Source of the DNA: an uncultured Marinobacter sp.
GTDB lineage: Bacteria; Pseudomonadota; Gammaproteobacteria; Pseudomonadales; Oleiphilaceae
Assembly: GCA_913057975.1 (NCBI GenBank)
Contig: CAJXOQ010000007.1
Coordinates: forward strand, 1 to 54,048
Direction: 5' to 3'
DNA: 54,048 bases
In this document: positions 42,247-54,017 of the stretch, one piece after another
Layout of the letters: each line of letters starts with the position of its first letter
How positions within the stretch are numbered: the stretch's first letter is position 1
Position numbers and translations under genes: made by a program
Notes under the pieces: generated by a model
Told to the model about the DNA's origin: nothing
Seen by the model: only the letters and a program-made list of their open reading frames with translations
Databases searched by the model: none

Positions 42247-42307
42247 TAACCTACTGTCGACCTCATTCTCTTCACTCGCCATATACCAGTACTAGAGGAC
42301 TCAATTA

Positions 42308-42559
42308 ATGCATACCTTAATGATTATTCTGGGTGGTTTCGCTCTTCTGGCTGTTGCGATCATTGTCGCCCGGACTACGGGCCGGACGTTCAAATCAGTT
42401 TTGCCCCTCTACATTGTTGCCTGGTTCCTGTGCGCAGCGGTAAACATGGGGGTCGGTATCCTTCATGCCGGATACTCCTTTATGGCGGAACTGCCTATCT
42501 TCCTGTTCGTTTTCGGAGTGCCGGCACTGACCGCAGTCATCTTTGCGAGAAAGCTATAA
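42308..42559 (+). CDS. Small integral membrane protein, 83 residues
   Basis: Two to three hydrophobic helices fill most of the protein: about residues 3-22 (MIILGGFALLAVAIIVA), 32-52 (LPLYIVAWFLCAAVNMGVG) and 60-79 (ELPIFLFVFGVPALTAVIF). No catalytic motif is seen and no family is named with confidence. ACTAGAGGAC precedes the ATG. The LtrA gene begins one base after its stop and its GTG start takes its ribosome site from this gene, so the two are translationally coupled and probably work together in the membrane. Confidence 0.8.
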   Translation: MHTLMIILGGFALLAVAIIVARTTGRTFKSVLPLYIVAWFLCAAVNMGVGILHAGYSFMAELPIFLFVFGVPALTAVIFARKL

Positions 42560-42560
42560 C

Positions 42561-43745
42561 GTGACAGACACCATTCTTCATCGAATTGTGCCGACCACGG
42601 CACTAAGACAACTTGAAGGTGGGGAAACACCGCATGTGACCAACATGGAGTTGTTTTTCGATCTCGTCTACGTGTTCGCGATCATTCAGCTCTCCCATTA
42701 CTTGCTATCCCATCAAACAGCCATCGGGGCAATGGAGTCCGTTACGCTGTTTGCAGCTGTCTGGTGGGCGTGGAACTACACCGCGTGGGCAACAAATTGG
42801 GTCAATCCGGATCACCATAGCGGCCGTACTCTGATGATCCTGTTGATAGCCTGCGCGTTGGCCATGGCCGTCGCCATGCCCTCAGCATACACGGACAAAG
42901 CCAGCCTGTTTGCGGGCGCCTACGTCACCATGGCGTTGGTGCGAGCGATTTATATGGCATTGGTCTTTCGGGGCACACGCATGGGCCGAAACTATGCGCA
43001 ACTAGGATGTTGGAGTACCTTTTCTTCGATACTCTGGATCGCTGGCGCAATCGTTCCGGAACACAGGCTGATCCTGTGGGTAGTCGCCGTGCTTATTGAT
43101 TACTCTGCACCCTACTTCGGGTTCTGGCTCCCAAGAATTGGCGCCACGCCAATGGATACATGGCCGCTGCGTGGCCTGCACCTGCTGGAGAGGAATCAAC
43201 AGGTGTTCATCATTGCCCTTGGTGAATCAATCCTGTTGCTTGGCGGACTACTGACCGAGCGGGAACTTACCCCTGACGTGATTACCGCATCCGCCATTGG
43301 TTTTCTCATGATTGTTTCACTGTGGTGGCTGTATTTTGTACATGCCACTGAAACCGGAGAAAGCCGTTTCTCCAGCGCATCAGGCCACACTCGCCTGGCC
43401 CGATCCGGATTGGCCTACGCACACGGCATAATGGTATGTGGCGCCATCACCATGGCTGTGGGAATCGAAGAGATTGTTGCGCACCCTTCGACGGCCATTC
43501 ATTTGCCGGCAGTCGTAATTGCTACTGCTGGGCCGATCCTGTTCCTGGTTGGGGGAATGCTATTCTTCCGGGTCATGGCGCAAAGCATTCCATGGATTTA
43601 CGGTATCGCGGCGATGTTGCTTGTTGCCCTTGGTTTTCTGGCGAGTGTGCTGCATCTGTCCGGGTTGATTATCGGAGCCGGTATACTGCTAATCCTTCTG
43701 ACAGTGACAACGTTTATGCAGCTTATGTGTAAACGAGATGGATAA
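42561..43745 (+). CDS. Low-temperature-requirement A (LtrA) family membrane protein
   Basis: A 394-residue protein of the LtrA family with about ten predicted helices. MELFFDLVYVFAIIQLSHYL is the family hallmark near the N-terminus, followed by WWAWNYTAWATNWVNPDHH and NQQVFIIALGESILLLGG. The start is GTG 42561 (MTDTILHRIVPTT), one base after the small membrane gene, with GAGAAAG upstream; the TTG at 42543 is less likely. LtrA was first linked to growth in the cold in Listeria, but its activity is unknown. Two hairpins lie between its stop and the convergent porin gene. Confidence 0.88.
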   Translation: MTDTILHRIVPTTALRQLEGGETPHVTNMELFFDLVYVFAIIQLSHYLLSHQTAIGAMESVTLFAAVWWAWNYTAWATNWVNPDHHSGRTLMILLIACALAMAVAMPSAYTDKASLFAGAYVTMALVRAIYMALVFRGTRMGRNYAQLGCWSTFSSILWIAGAIVPEHRLILWVVAVLIDYSAPYFGFWLPRIGATPMDTWPLRGLHLLERNQQVFIIALGESILLLGGLLTERELTPDVITASAIGFLMIVSLWWLYFVHATETGESRFSSASGHTRLARSGLAYAHGIMVCGAITMAVGIEEIVAHPSTAIHLPAVVIATAGPILFLVGGMLFFRVMAQSIPWIYGIAAMLLVALGFLASVLHLSGLIIGAGILLILLTVTTFMQLMCKRDG

Positions 43746-43746
43746 T

Positions 43747-43798
43747 GCGGACCAGCAGAAGCTGGCCCGCGTTGGCTAGCGTTTTAATGTGTCGCTAG
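43747..43798. terminator. Two hairpins between convergent genes
   Basis: GCGG-CCAGC (43747-43756) pairs with GCTGG-CCGC (43761-43770) with one internal mismatch. CTAGCG (43776-43781) pairs with CGCTAG (43793-43798). They lie between the LtrA stop and the porin stop and can serve both strands. Confidence 0.6.
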
Positions 43799-43805
43799 TT
43801 TGTAC

Positions 43806-45116
<1,311 letters not shown>

Positions 45117-45264
45117 TTATTCGGGGCGAACGTAGCCGGCCCCGACCCGGCTTTGGCGCCTTTGGTCAACGGTCCTGTAATGAATAGTTCTCGGAATGGT
45201 TCGGATTCAGGACAACAGGTCGCGCAGATGGGTAGATCTGCCGAGCGCTGTGTCGGGCATGCTC

Positions 45265-46250
45265 CTATCCGGGTAGGTAAGCCGAAACTTCCTCCAGGCC
45301 TGGCAAAGAGGTGAAAGCGCCTGCATGAGTGACCGCATGCGCACCACAGGCACTGGCAAAGGTCAGTATGTCTTCAAGTTGCTCGGGGTCTTCGCCCAAC
45401 GCCTTAAGACTGGCAGCGGTTATATCCAGGTCCGACAGCCGATAGAGCAACCCACCAACGAACGCATCGCCGGCGGCGGTGCTATCAACCATCTGCACGT
45501 TTCGTGGCTCGATGGAGCCGTAATGAGATGAGGTGAAGTAACGCAATGGTTTTCCGCCGTCTGTAACCAACACCAACGAAGCGCCTGCCTTCAAGATTTT
45601 CTGCAACACCTCGGTTTCGTTCTGGTGTCTGCACAAGAAGGCCAGTTCTTCTGCGGATAGCTTCACAAGATCCGCTTGCTCCACACAGGCCCACACCGGA
45701 GCATATGGATCTGTGCCTTTGGGCCAGAGGTTATTTCTGAGGTTCATATCAAAACTCACCAGCCACCCCGCTGCTCTGGCCTTTTCCAGTCCCGCTTGGG
45801 TTGCTTCCAGAATGCCCGGTTCGGTCAGCGTGTTGGAGCAGAAATGGAAAATGCCGCGGTCGTCGAACCATTCTGGCTGGAATTCGTGTGGGGCGAATAA
45901 CAGGTCAGCCGATGGTCCCCGGTAGAACTCAAAACTTCGCTCTCCGGTCTTATCCAATGACACAAAAGCCAAGGCAGTTTTCGCTTCGCTGGTTTGCAGC
46001 AGATAGTCTGTTCGCACATGCATGGCTTCCAGCGACTTAACGAGAAAATCACCGAACATGTCAGCGCCCACTTTGCCGGCGAAATAGCTGTCGCCGCCGA
46101 GCTTACCGATCGCCGCGGCTACGTTGGCAGGTGCACCACCTGGAAACTTTGTGAAGCGCTCGTTGACCGAATCAGAGTTTTCAGCCTGGTCTTCGCTCAC
46201 CCTGCTTGAGAGCATGTCCACCAGGGCTTCACCGAATGAAATAACCTTGA

Positions 46251-46254
<4 letters not shown>
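45265..46254 (-). CDS. Fructokinase-like PfkB-family sugar kinase
   Basis: A 329-residue PfkB-family kinase. GGAPANVAAAIGKLGGDSYF is the first PfkB signature and DSTAAGDAFVGGLLY the second, holding the catalytic Asp. The order dehydrogenase, Pgi, kinase points to ATP-dependent phosphorylation of fructose, giving fructose 6-phosphate. It corresponds in position to mtlZ of the Pseudomonas fluorescens mannitol operon. Its start overlaps the pgi stop by 4 bp. It is the last gene before a 196-bp gap and the porin. Confidence 0.93.
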
Positions 46255-47882
<1,628 letters not shown>

Positions 47883-47908
47883 ATCTGTGCTCCCTAATGT
47901 TCGTCAGG

Positions 47909-49375
47909 TCAGGTCTCGCTGAGGGCTGCAAAAACCCCTTTTTTTTCCAGCTTGTCGAGTGCCCTATCGAAGGCCTCTTCAAAGTCGCTGGAACTGGCGA
48001 GCGTGGTCCCAAAAAGGTCTGCCATTCCCAGAAACTCCGGGGTCAGGTTGGCTCTGTCTTCAACGGCCGCCTGCAGCCGGGGGGCCATGGGATCATTGAT
48101 CTCGTGCGGTTGTCCCTGCTCATCTTTGCCACGGAGGTAGAGCGCCCAGCTGGCAATGATCATGGCAACACGAGACAGCGGTCGTCCTTCTTTCACCAGT
48201 GTCTGCACCGTCGGCACCAGGAACTTCGGTATCTTGCTGGAGCCGTCCATACACAGCCGGGCCAACTCATCGCCCATTTGAGGGTTGGAGAAGCGTTCGA
48301 TCAGGGTCTGCTTGTACGTGGGCACATCGATGCCTGAAATTTCTCCCAGTATCGGTGTCACGTCTTCATCCATGAAGCTGCGAATAAAACGGCTGAACCG
48401 ATCATCCGCCATGACCTCGTGGGTATATCGATAACCGGAAAGATACCCGAGGTAGGCCATAGCGGAATGGCTGGCATTCAACAGGCGGATTTTCATGCGC
48501 TCGTAAGGGGCGACGTCGTCCGTGAACTGAACACCCACCGCTTCCCATTCCGGACGACCATTACAGAAATCATCCTCCAGCACCCACTGGTAAAAAGGCT
48601 CGCAGATAACTGGCCAGCCATCTTCCAGGTCGTAGTTCTCTGTCAGCCACTGGCGATGTTTGTCATGGGTTCCCGGTGTAATGCGGTCAACCATGCTGCT
48701 AGGGAAACTCACCTTTTCGCCGATCCAGCCTGCAAGATCGGCATCCCTCAGGCGGGCAAAGCTCAACAGGGCACCGCGGGCCACCTGGCCGTTCTCTGGC
48801 AGGTTGTCACACGACAGGACGGTGAATGGCGGCAGATTACGCTCGCGTCGGCGGCTTAGGGCCTCAGTCAAATAGCCAAAGACCGTGCGCGGTTGCTGCG
48901 GGTTTTCCAGGTCGTGAAGAACGTCCGGGTGGTTTTCATTGAACCTCCCGGTGTTGTCGTCCACGTTGTAGCCACCCTCGGTAATCGTCAGCGAGACGAT
49001 CTTCACTTCGGAACTCGCCATTTTCTCAATGACAGCGTCCTGCTCATCAGGCGCGAACATGAAACCGGTGATGGAGCCAATGACACTGAGGGTATTGGTG
49101 CGGTCGGCGCCGAGCTCGATCAGGGTGTAGAGGTGGTCCTGATCAGACAACACGTGATGCATGGCTCGATCTCCTTCACGCAGCCCAACACCACAAATCG
49201 ACCAGTCCGGGCTGCCACCTGCCTGCAACAGCTGATGGGTATAGACCGCTTCATGGGCACGGTGGAATCCGCCCACGCCAATATGAACGATACCGTGTCC
49301 GAGGTTGCTTCGTTCGTAAGCAGGCACGGACACCTCTGGACTCAGTTGGTCCAATGCTGAGTTATTCAGTTTCAT
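47909..49375 (-). CDS. Mannitol 2-dehydrogenase-like polyol dehydrogenase
   Basis: A 488-residue long-chain polyol dehydrogenase, which oxidises D-mannitol (often also D-arabitol or D-sorbitol) to a ketose with NAD. The N-terminal Rossmann domain has GIVHIGVGGFHRAHEAVYTH. KIRLLNASHSAMAYLGYLSG holds the catalytic Lys near residue 300. The C-terminal helical domain is complete. This is the mtlD position of the P. fluorescens mtlEFGKDYZ operon. It begins 6 bp after the ATPase gene stop. Its own ribosome site is poor, so coupling to the gene before is likely. Confidence 0.95.
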   Translation of the reverse strand: MKLNNSALDQLSPEVSVPAYERSNLGHGIVHIGVGGFHRAHEAVYTHQLLQAGGSPDWSICGVGLREGDRAMHHVLSDQDHLYTLIELGADRTNTLSVIGSITGFMFAPDEQDAVIEKMASSEVKIVSLTITEGGYNVDDNTGRFNENHPDVLHDLENPQQPRTVFGYLTEALSRRRERNLPPFTVLSCDNLPENGQVARGALLSFARLRDADLAGWIGEKVSFPSSMVDRITPGTHDKHRQWLTENYDLEDGWPVICEPFYQWVLEDDFCNGRPEWEAVGVQFTDDVAPYERMKIRLLNASHSAMAYLGYLSGYRYTHEVMADDRFSRFIRSFMDEDVTPILGEISGIDVPTYKQTLIERFSNPQMGDELARLCMDGSSKIPKFLVPTVQTLVKEGRPLSRVAMIIASWALYLRGKDEQGQPHEINDPMAPRLQAAVEDRANLTPEFLGMADLFGTTLASSSDFEEAFDRALDKLEKKGVFAALSET

Positions 49376-49381
49376 AAGATG

Positions 49382-50485
49382 TCACGCTGCCAATCGGCTG
49401 GGTTTCTGAACGGCATTGCCTTGCTCGTCGAACAAGTGGCACTCATCCACATGCAGGCGTAAACCGATGCGATCACCGTAGTTGCAGGCAAAGTTGCCGG
49501 GCATGCGGACAGTCAGCGTTTCCTGGCCATCGGTCTTTACATAGCAATAGGTATCGCTACCCAGGCTTTCGGCGATGTCCATGTGGCCGGTCAGTGAGCT
49601 CTCGCCGGGTTCAACCACATCGATGTTTTCGGGCCGAACGCCAACGGTAACAGCGCTGCCCTGACTCAGGTGTTCGCTGGCCGCGGGCAAGGTCACTGTA
49701 GTACCGGAGGTCAGTTCAACCGTGACGCTTGAGGCATCAAGTGCGGTTACTTTGCCCGGTAGGAAGCTCATCTTGGGCATCCCCAGGAAACCTGCGACAA
49801 ATCGATTGGCCGGGTTACGGTACAGGTCGAGTGGGGTGCCTACCTGCTCAATCCGGCCCTGATTCAACACGACGACTTTATCCGCCAGAGTCATAGCCTC
49901 GACCTGGTCGTGGGTAACGTAAATCATGGTCGCGTTAAGGTCATGGTGAAGTCTGGCCAGCTCGAGTCTCATCTGTACCCGCAGTGCAGCGTCCAGGTTA
50001 GAGAGCGGCTCATCGAACAGGAATACTTTGGGCTGGCGTACAATTGCACGACCAATGGCAACCCGCTGGCGCTGGCCACCGGACAGCTCTTTGGGTTTGC
50101 GTTCCAGCAACGGGTCCAGCTCCAGAATTCGGGCCGCTTCGGCTACCTTGTTATGGATAACCTCTTTTTTCTCTTTAGCGAGTTCCAGTGCAAACGACAT
50201 GTTTTTGCGTACGGACATATGGGGATACAGGGCGTAGCTCTGGAACACCATTGCCAGATCCCGTTTGGCCGGGGCCAAATCGGTGATCTCTTTCGTATCC
50301 AGCAGAATGTGGCCGCCGGTCACCTCTTCCAGGCCCGCGATGGAGCGCAGCAGGGTCGACTTGCCACACCCTGATGGCCCGACAAACACCACAAACTCAT
50401 TGTCTTTAATCTCAAGATTGATGCCTTTGAGAATTTCTGTTTCCCCGAAGGATTTCTTGAGGTTCTTTATTGTTAAGTTAGCCAT
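49382..50485 (-). CDS. Carbohydrate ABC importer ATPase (UgpC/MalK/SmoK type)
   Basis: A 367-residue CUT1-class ATPase. Walker A GPSGCGKST (about residues 37-45), ABC signature LSGGQRQRVAIG, Walker B VFLFDEPLSNLD and the switch His in YVTHDQVEA are all intact. A C-terminal OB/TOBE region (from about 235, VGVRPENIDVVE) is typical of MalK-type subunits. One ATPase would form the dimer serving both permeases. GGAG precedes the ATG. It corresponds to mtlK. Gap to the permease gene is 12 bp. Confidence 0.95.
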   Translation of the reverse strand: MANLTIKNLKKSFGETEILKGINLEIKDNEFVVFVGPSGCGKSTLLRSIAGLEEVTGGHILLDTKEITDLAPAKRDLAMVFQSYALYPHMSVRKNMSFALELAKEKKEVIHNKVAEAARILELDPLLERKPKELSGGQRQRVAIGRAIVRQPKVFLFDEPLSNLDAALRVQMRLELARLHHDLNATMIYVTHDQVEAMTLADKVVVLNQGRIEQVGTPLDLYRNPANRFVAGFLGMPKMSFLPGKVTALDASSVTVELTSGTTVTLPAASEHLSQGSAVTVGVRPENIDVVEPGESSLTGHMDIAESLGSDTYCYVKTDGQETLTVRMPGNFACNYGDRIGLRLHVDECHLFDEQGNAVQKPSRLAA

Positions 50486-50497
50486 GGGAAATCTCCG

Positions 50498-51331
50498 TTA
50501 TTTGACGGCGCCAAAGGACAAGCCGCGAACCAGCTGTTTTTGGCTGATCCAGCCAAAGATAAGAATGGGGGCACAGGCCAGGGTCGATACGGCTGACAAC
50601 TTGGCCCAGAACAAGCCTTCAGGACTTGAGTAAGAGGCGATCAGGGCCGTCAGCGGGGCCGCTTCCGACGCTGTGAGGTTGAGCGACCAGAACGCCTCGT
50701 TCCAACTCAGAATCAGTGACAGAAGCACTGTTGCCGCCAGACCGCCCTTGCTCATGGGCAGCAGCACCCGCCAGATCTCCTGGAACAGTGTGGAGCCGTC
50801 CATTCGGGCTGCCTCAAGTACCTCTTTGGGAATCTCTTTGAAGTAGGTGTAGGCCATCCAGATCATGATCGGCAGATTGATCAGCGTATAGATGATCACC
50901 AGTCCGGTTTTGGTATCGAGCAAACCCGTGTCTTTGAAGATCAGGTAAATCGGCACCAGCACGCCAACCGGCGGCAGCATTTTGGTGGATAGCATCCACA
51001 GCAGTGTCCCTTTGGTACGCTTGGTCTCGAAAAAGGCCATGGAATAGGCAGCGGGTACGGCGAGCATCATTCCGATGATCGTGGAGCCGAAAGACACCAC
51101 CACCGAATTCCAGGCAAAGTGCAGATAGTCACTGCGTTCGTTAACCAGCGTGTAATTCTCGAGGGTCGGCGAGAAGAACAATTGTGGAGGTGTGGCAAAG
51201 GCATCGATTTCTGTTTTGAAGCTGGTCAGCAGCATCCAGAAAATCGGGAAGAAAATGGCCAGGGCCACACCCCACGCCAGCACCCCCATGAGCAGGGTGT
51301 TCAGGCTACGTCGTTGTTTCAGGCTAAGCAT
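50498..51331 (-). CDS. Carbohydrate ABC importer permease (MalG/MtlG type)
   Basis: A 277-residue inner-membrane permease with six predicted helices. The cytoplasmic EAA loop EAARMDGSTLFQEIWRVLLP contacts the ATPase. ATG 51331 follows GGAGG at ideal spacing, so the longer frame from 51352, which would overlap the preceding gene, is rejected. It is the second permease of the polyol importer, 17 bp after the first. Confidence 0.94.
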   Translation of the reverse strand: MLSLKQRRSLNTLLMGVLAWGVALAIFFPIFWMLLTSFKTEIDAFATPPQLFFSPTLENYTLVNERSDYLHFAWNSVVVSFGSTIIGMMLAVPAAYSMAFFETKRTKGTLLWMLSTKMLPPVGVLVPIYLIFKDTGLLDTKTGLVIIYTLINLPIMIWMAYTYFKEIPKEVLEAARMDGSTLFQEIWRVLLPMSKGGLAATVLLSLILSWNEAFWSLNLTASEAAPLTALIASYSSPEGLFWAKLSAVSTLACAPILIFGWISQKQLVRGLSFGAVK

Positions 51332-51348
51332 GTTGTAACCTCCGTGAA

Positions 51349-52296
51349 TCATTGTTTTTCGGTCAGGCTTTTGCCGATCAGCCGCACCAGGAAGAAGGCG
51401 GCGATGTTGGCCAGCACAACGGCAATCAGGCCACCGGCTGAAGCCAGTCCAACGTCGAACTGCAGCAACGCCTGGCTGTAGATGAGGTACGCAAGGTTGG
51501 TGGTCTCGTAACCCGGGCCACCGCCCGTGGTGGTAAAGATCTCCGCAAAAATCGACAGCAGGAAGATGGTTTCGATCATAACCACCACCGCGATCGGACG
51601 AGCAAGGTGCGGCAAGGTGAGATGGAAGAACAGAGCCCAGGGTCCGGCGCCGTCAAGGCGGGCCGCTTCCTGCTGTTCCTGATCCAGCGATTGCAATGCG
51701 GTCATCAGCAGCAGGATGGCGAACGGCAGCCACTGCCATGACACGATCATGATGATCGAGAACAACGGAAACTCGGAAAACCAATCGATCGGCGTGGCGC
51801 CAAAGAACTTCCAGATCGCTGCAAATACGCCGGATACCGGATGCAGCAGCAGGTTCTTCCAGATCAGCGCGTTCACGGTCGGCATAATAAAGAACGGTGA
51901 TATCAGAAGAATCCGGACGATGCCCCGCCCCAAGAACGCCTGGTTAACAAGCAGCGAAATCAGCACGCCCAGAACCACTGTAATTAACAGCACGGAACCG
52001 ACCAGCAGCAGGGTGTTGCTCATCCCCGCCATAAAACCGAAATCGGTGACAAAGAACTGGAAGTTTTCCAGCCCCACAAATTCGTTATCGCCGGGGTACA
52101 GCAGGTTATAGCGAATCACTGAAAAGTAGATGGTCATGGACAGCGGAATCACCATCCACAGCGCCAGGACGAGCACCGACGGCGACACCATGAAACGATT
52201 GATGCGGGATGTCTTTCTCTTACCTCCCTGGTGGCTGTCCTGTTTGGGTTCCGCGGCGGAGCTCGCGGGACCTGCATTCAGAGTGGTTGTCTTCAT
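51349..52296 (-). CDS. Carbohydrate ABC importer permease (MalF/MtlF type)
   Basis: A 315-residue permease with six main helices after a hydrophilic N-terminal stretch of about 40 residues. EAARLDGAGPWALFFHLTLP is the EAA loop. ATG 52296 has GGAG seven bases upstream, so the longer frame from 52347 is rejected. It pairs with the permease at 50498 in a heterodimer. It lies 83 bp downstream of the binding-protein gene, with a strong hairpin in that gap. Confidence 0.94.
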   Translation of the reverse strand: MKTTTLNAGPASSAAEPKQDSHQGGKRKTSRINRFMVSPSVLVLALWMVIPLSMTIYFSVIRYNLLYPGDNEFVGLENFQFFVTDFGFMAGMSNTLLLVGSVLLITVVLGVLISLLVNQAFLGRGIVRILLISPFFIMPTVNALIWKNLLLHPVSGVFAAIWKFFGATPIDWFSEFPLFSIIMIVSWQWLPFAILLLMTALQSLDQEQQEAARLDGAGPWALFFHLTLPHLARPIAVVVMIETIFLLSIFAEIFTTTGGGPGYETTNLAYLIYSQALLQFDVGLASAGGLIAVVLANIAAFFLVRLIGKSLTEKQ

Positions 52297-52319
52297 ATCG
52301 GTTCTCCGGTGACCCCCAA

Positions 52320-52345
52320 GCAGGCTCCGCCGAAGCGGCCCCTGC
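52320..52345 (-). promoter_or_regulatory. Intercistronic RNA hairpin with UUCG loop
   Basis: In the minus-strand RNA a 5-bp stem, a 2-bp mismatch and a 4-bp stem are capped by UUCG (CCGC-TTCG-GCGG). It lies between the binding-protein and first permease genes and has no T-run, so it may protect the upstream message from decay rather than end transcription, as in malE-malF. Confidence 0.5.
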
Positions 52346-52379
52346 ATCAGGTCATTGTTGTTTCGTCTTGGCCGGGTAT

Positions 52380-53702
52380 TCAGTTGGAGTAATAGCGGGC
52401 GCGAGTCATCTCACGAAGGGTGATCGATTGTGCTGCCTTCAGGGCATGATCAACCGACATCGACCCTGCCAGGGCGCCCGAGATCAGCTTGCCGACCTGG
52501 GTTGCGATCGACTGGAACTCAGGGATGGCCGCAAACTGAACGCCCACATAGGGGGAAGGACTCAACGTGGAATCGTTGGGGTCGGCGTTGCCGATTGCTT
52601 CCAGGGTTCGGGTCGCGAACGGCGCAGCTTCCAGGTATTCAGCGTTGTCGTAGGTGGAGGTGCGTGTGCCGGGCGGCACGTTGGCAATACCATAGGTTTC
52701 CTCAACCAGCTGGCTGTAAGCCCGCGAGGTCGCCCAGGTGATAAAGGTCTTGGCCGCTTCCTTGGCATCTGAGCTCACCGGAACGGCGAGGGCCCAGGAC
52801 CACAACCATCCCGAACCTTTTGACGTTACCTGTTCTGGCGCCAAGGCAAAGCCGATGTGCTCCGCTACCCTGCTTTGAGACTCATCGGTAAGAAATGATC
52901 CGGCGACAGTCGCGTCTACCCACATGGCGCATTTGCCACTGTTGAACAGCGCGAGGTTTTCGTTAAAGCCATTGGATGAGGCGCCCGGAGGGCCGTAGTT
53001 CCCGAGAAGGTCGACGTAGAAGCTGACGGCGTTGCCCCACTCTTCGCCAGTGAATTCGGGCTTCCAGTTTTCATCAAACCAGCGTGCACCAAAGGCGTTA
53101 GCCATGGTTGTGATCAGAGCCATATTCTCGCCCCACCCTGCTTTGCCACGCAGGCAGATACCGTACTGCTCATCTTCTGGCTTATGGAGCGTCTCGGCGA
53201 AGGTTTTCATTTGATCCCAGGAAGGCTGTTGCGGCATGCTCAGCCCATTGGCTTCAAAAAGGTCCTTGCGATAGAACGTCATCGAACTTTCGGCGTAAAA
53301 CGGCAGTGCGTACAAGGTACCGTCGGAGGACAGGCCGCCGAGAACTGATGGAAAGATATCGGCCAGATCGTAATCCGAAGGCAGATCCTCCATCGGGGTC
53401 AGCCACCCCTTCTCTCCCCAGATCGGGGCCTCGTACATTCCAATTGTCATCACATCGAATTGACCGCCGTCCGTCGCAATATCGGTAGTCAGGCGCTGGC
53501 GAAGGACATTTTCCTCAAGTACTACCCAGTTCAGATCGATGTCTGGATGAAGCTTTTCGAATTCGTCGGAAAGGCCCTGCATGCGAACCATGTCGCCATT
53601 GTTAACAGTGCCAATGGTCACTTTGGTGGCAGCCATTGCGGAGGACGCGACGGCCGTCATGCCAACCGCCATAACAGCGGACAGATATCGTTTGTTGTTC
53701 AT
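52380..53702 (-). CDS. Polyol/sugar ABC importer binding protein (MtlE type)
   Basis: A 440-residue periplasmic binding protein of the family 1 extracellular solute-binding group. The signal peptide is MNNKRYLSAVMAVGMTAVAS followed by SAMA. DIDLNWVVLEENVLRQRLTT is the typical ligand-domain start of sorbitol/mannitol binders, with YALPFYAESSMTFYRKDLF further on. AGAGG precedes the ATG. It is first in the operon SBP-permease-permease-ATPase-dehydrogenase-pgi-kinase. Exact ligand (mannitol, sorbitol or arabitol) cannot be told. Confidence 0.94.
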   Translation of the reverse strand: MNNKRYLSAVMAVGMTAVASSAMAATKVTIGTVNNGDMVRMQGLSDEFEKLHPDIDLNWVVLEENVLRQRLTTDIATDGGQFDVMTIGMYEAPIWGEKGWLTPMEDLPSDYDLADIFPSVLGGLSSDGTLYALPFYAESSMTFYRKDLFEANGLSMPQQPSWDQMKTFAETLHKPEDEQYGICLRGKAGWGENMALITTMANAFGARWFDENWKPEFTGEEWGNAVSFYVDLLGNYGPPGASSNGFNENLALFNSGKCAMWVDATVAGSFLTDESQSRVAEHIGFALAPEQVTSKGSGWLWSWALAVPVSSDAKEAAKTFITWATSRAYSQLVEETYGIANVPPGTRTSTYDNAEYLEAAPFATRTLEAIGNADPNDSTLSPSPYVGVQFAAIPEFQSIATQVGKLISGALAGSMSVDHALKAAQSITLREMTRARYYSN

Positions 53703-53739
53703 GTTCCAACCTCTGTTTGTTTTTGGAGTAGGTCGTTCA

Positions 53740-53765
53740 GAATGCTCAGATCATCAGGAGCATTC
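53740..53765. promoter_or_regulatory. 8-bp inverted repeat in the polyol operon leader
   Basis: GAATGCTC (53740-53747) and GAGCATTC (53758-53765) are perfectly inverted around ten bases, 38 bp from the first start codon. It could be an operator or a leader hairpin. Confidence 0.5.
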
Positions 53766-53782
53766 CTGGCACTTTGATCTGA

Positions 53783-53816
53783 CGTATACATCGCACATCA
53801 GTGAAGTGCATCAGTG
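53783..53816 (-). promoter_or_regulatory. Candidate promoter with activator direct repeats
   Basis: CATCAGTG occurs at 53796-53803 and 53809-53816, period 13 bp. On the minus strand TATACG (53788-53783) follows as a possible -10, which would place the -35 inside the repeats. This fits an AraC-type activator such as MtlR, but the regulator is not in the window. Confidence 0.4.
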
Positions 53817-53918
53817 GAAACTATTACACGCTCAATGCCACATCTGAACAAATACATACCCTGTCATTTTTCTGTACTTTTTTGCTATCTCTGGCCAGTG
53901 GGCTAGCCCCGCCCGTCA

Positions 53919-53959
53919 GGCTCAAAGCTACGGAACGGCAGAGGCTGAGCCGATTTTTT
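53919..53959 (+). terminator. Terminator-like hairpin, possible regulatory RNA
   Basis: GGCTCA (53919-53924) pairs with TGAGCC (53946-53951) around 21 bases and six T follow at 53954-53959. No gene ends upstream on this strand, so it may be a leader terminator for a gene beyond the contig end. CAAAGCTACGG inside it faintly resembles the c-di-GMP-I core. Confidence 0.4.
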
Positions 53960-53994
53960 CAGATAAAACAAGGGGTAGAAAAATTGAGATTGGT

Positions 53995-54017
53995 CACCAG
54001 AAAGTATCATTCTGGTG
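53995..54017. promoter_or_regulatory. 8-bp inverted repeat near the contig end
   Basis: CACCAGAA (53995-54002) and TTCTGGTG (54010-54017) are perfectly inverted around seven bases. No T-run follows closely in either direction, so an operator is as likely as a terminator. Confidence 0.4.
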
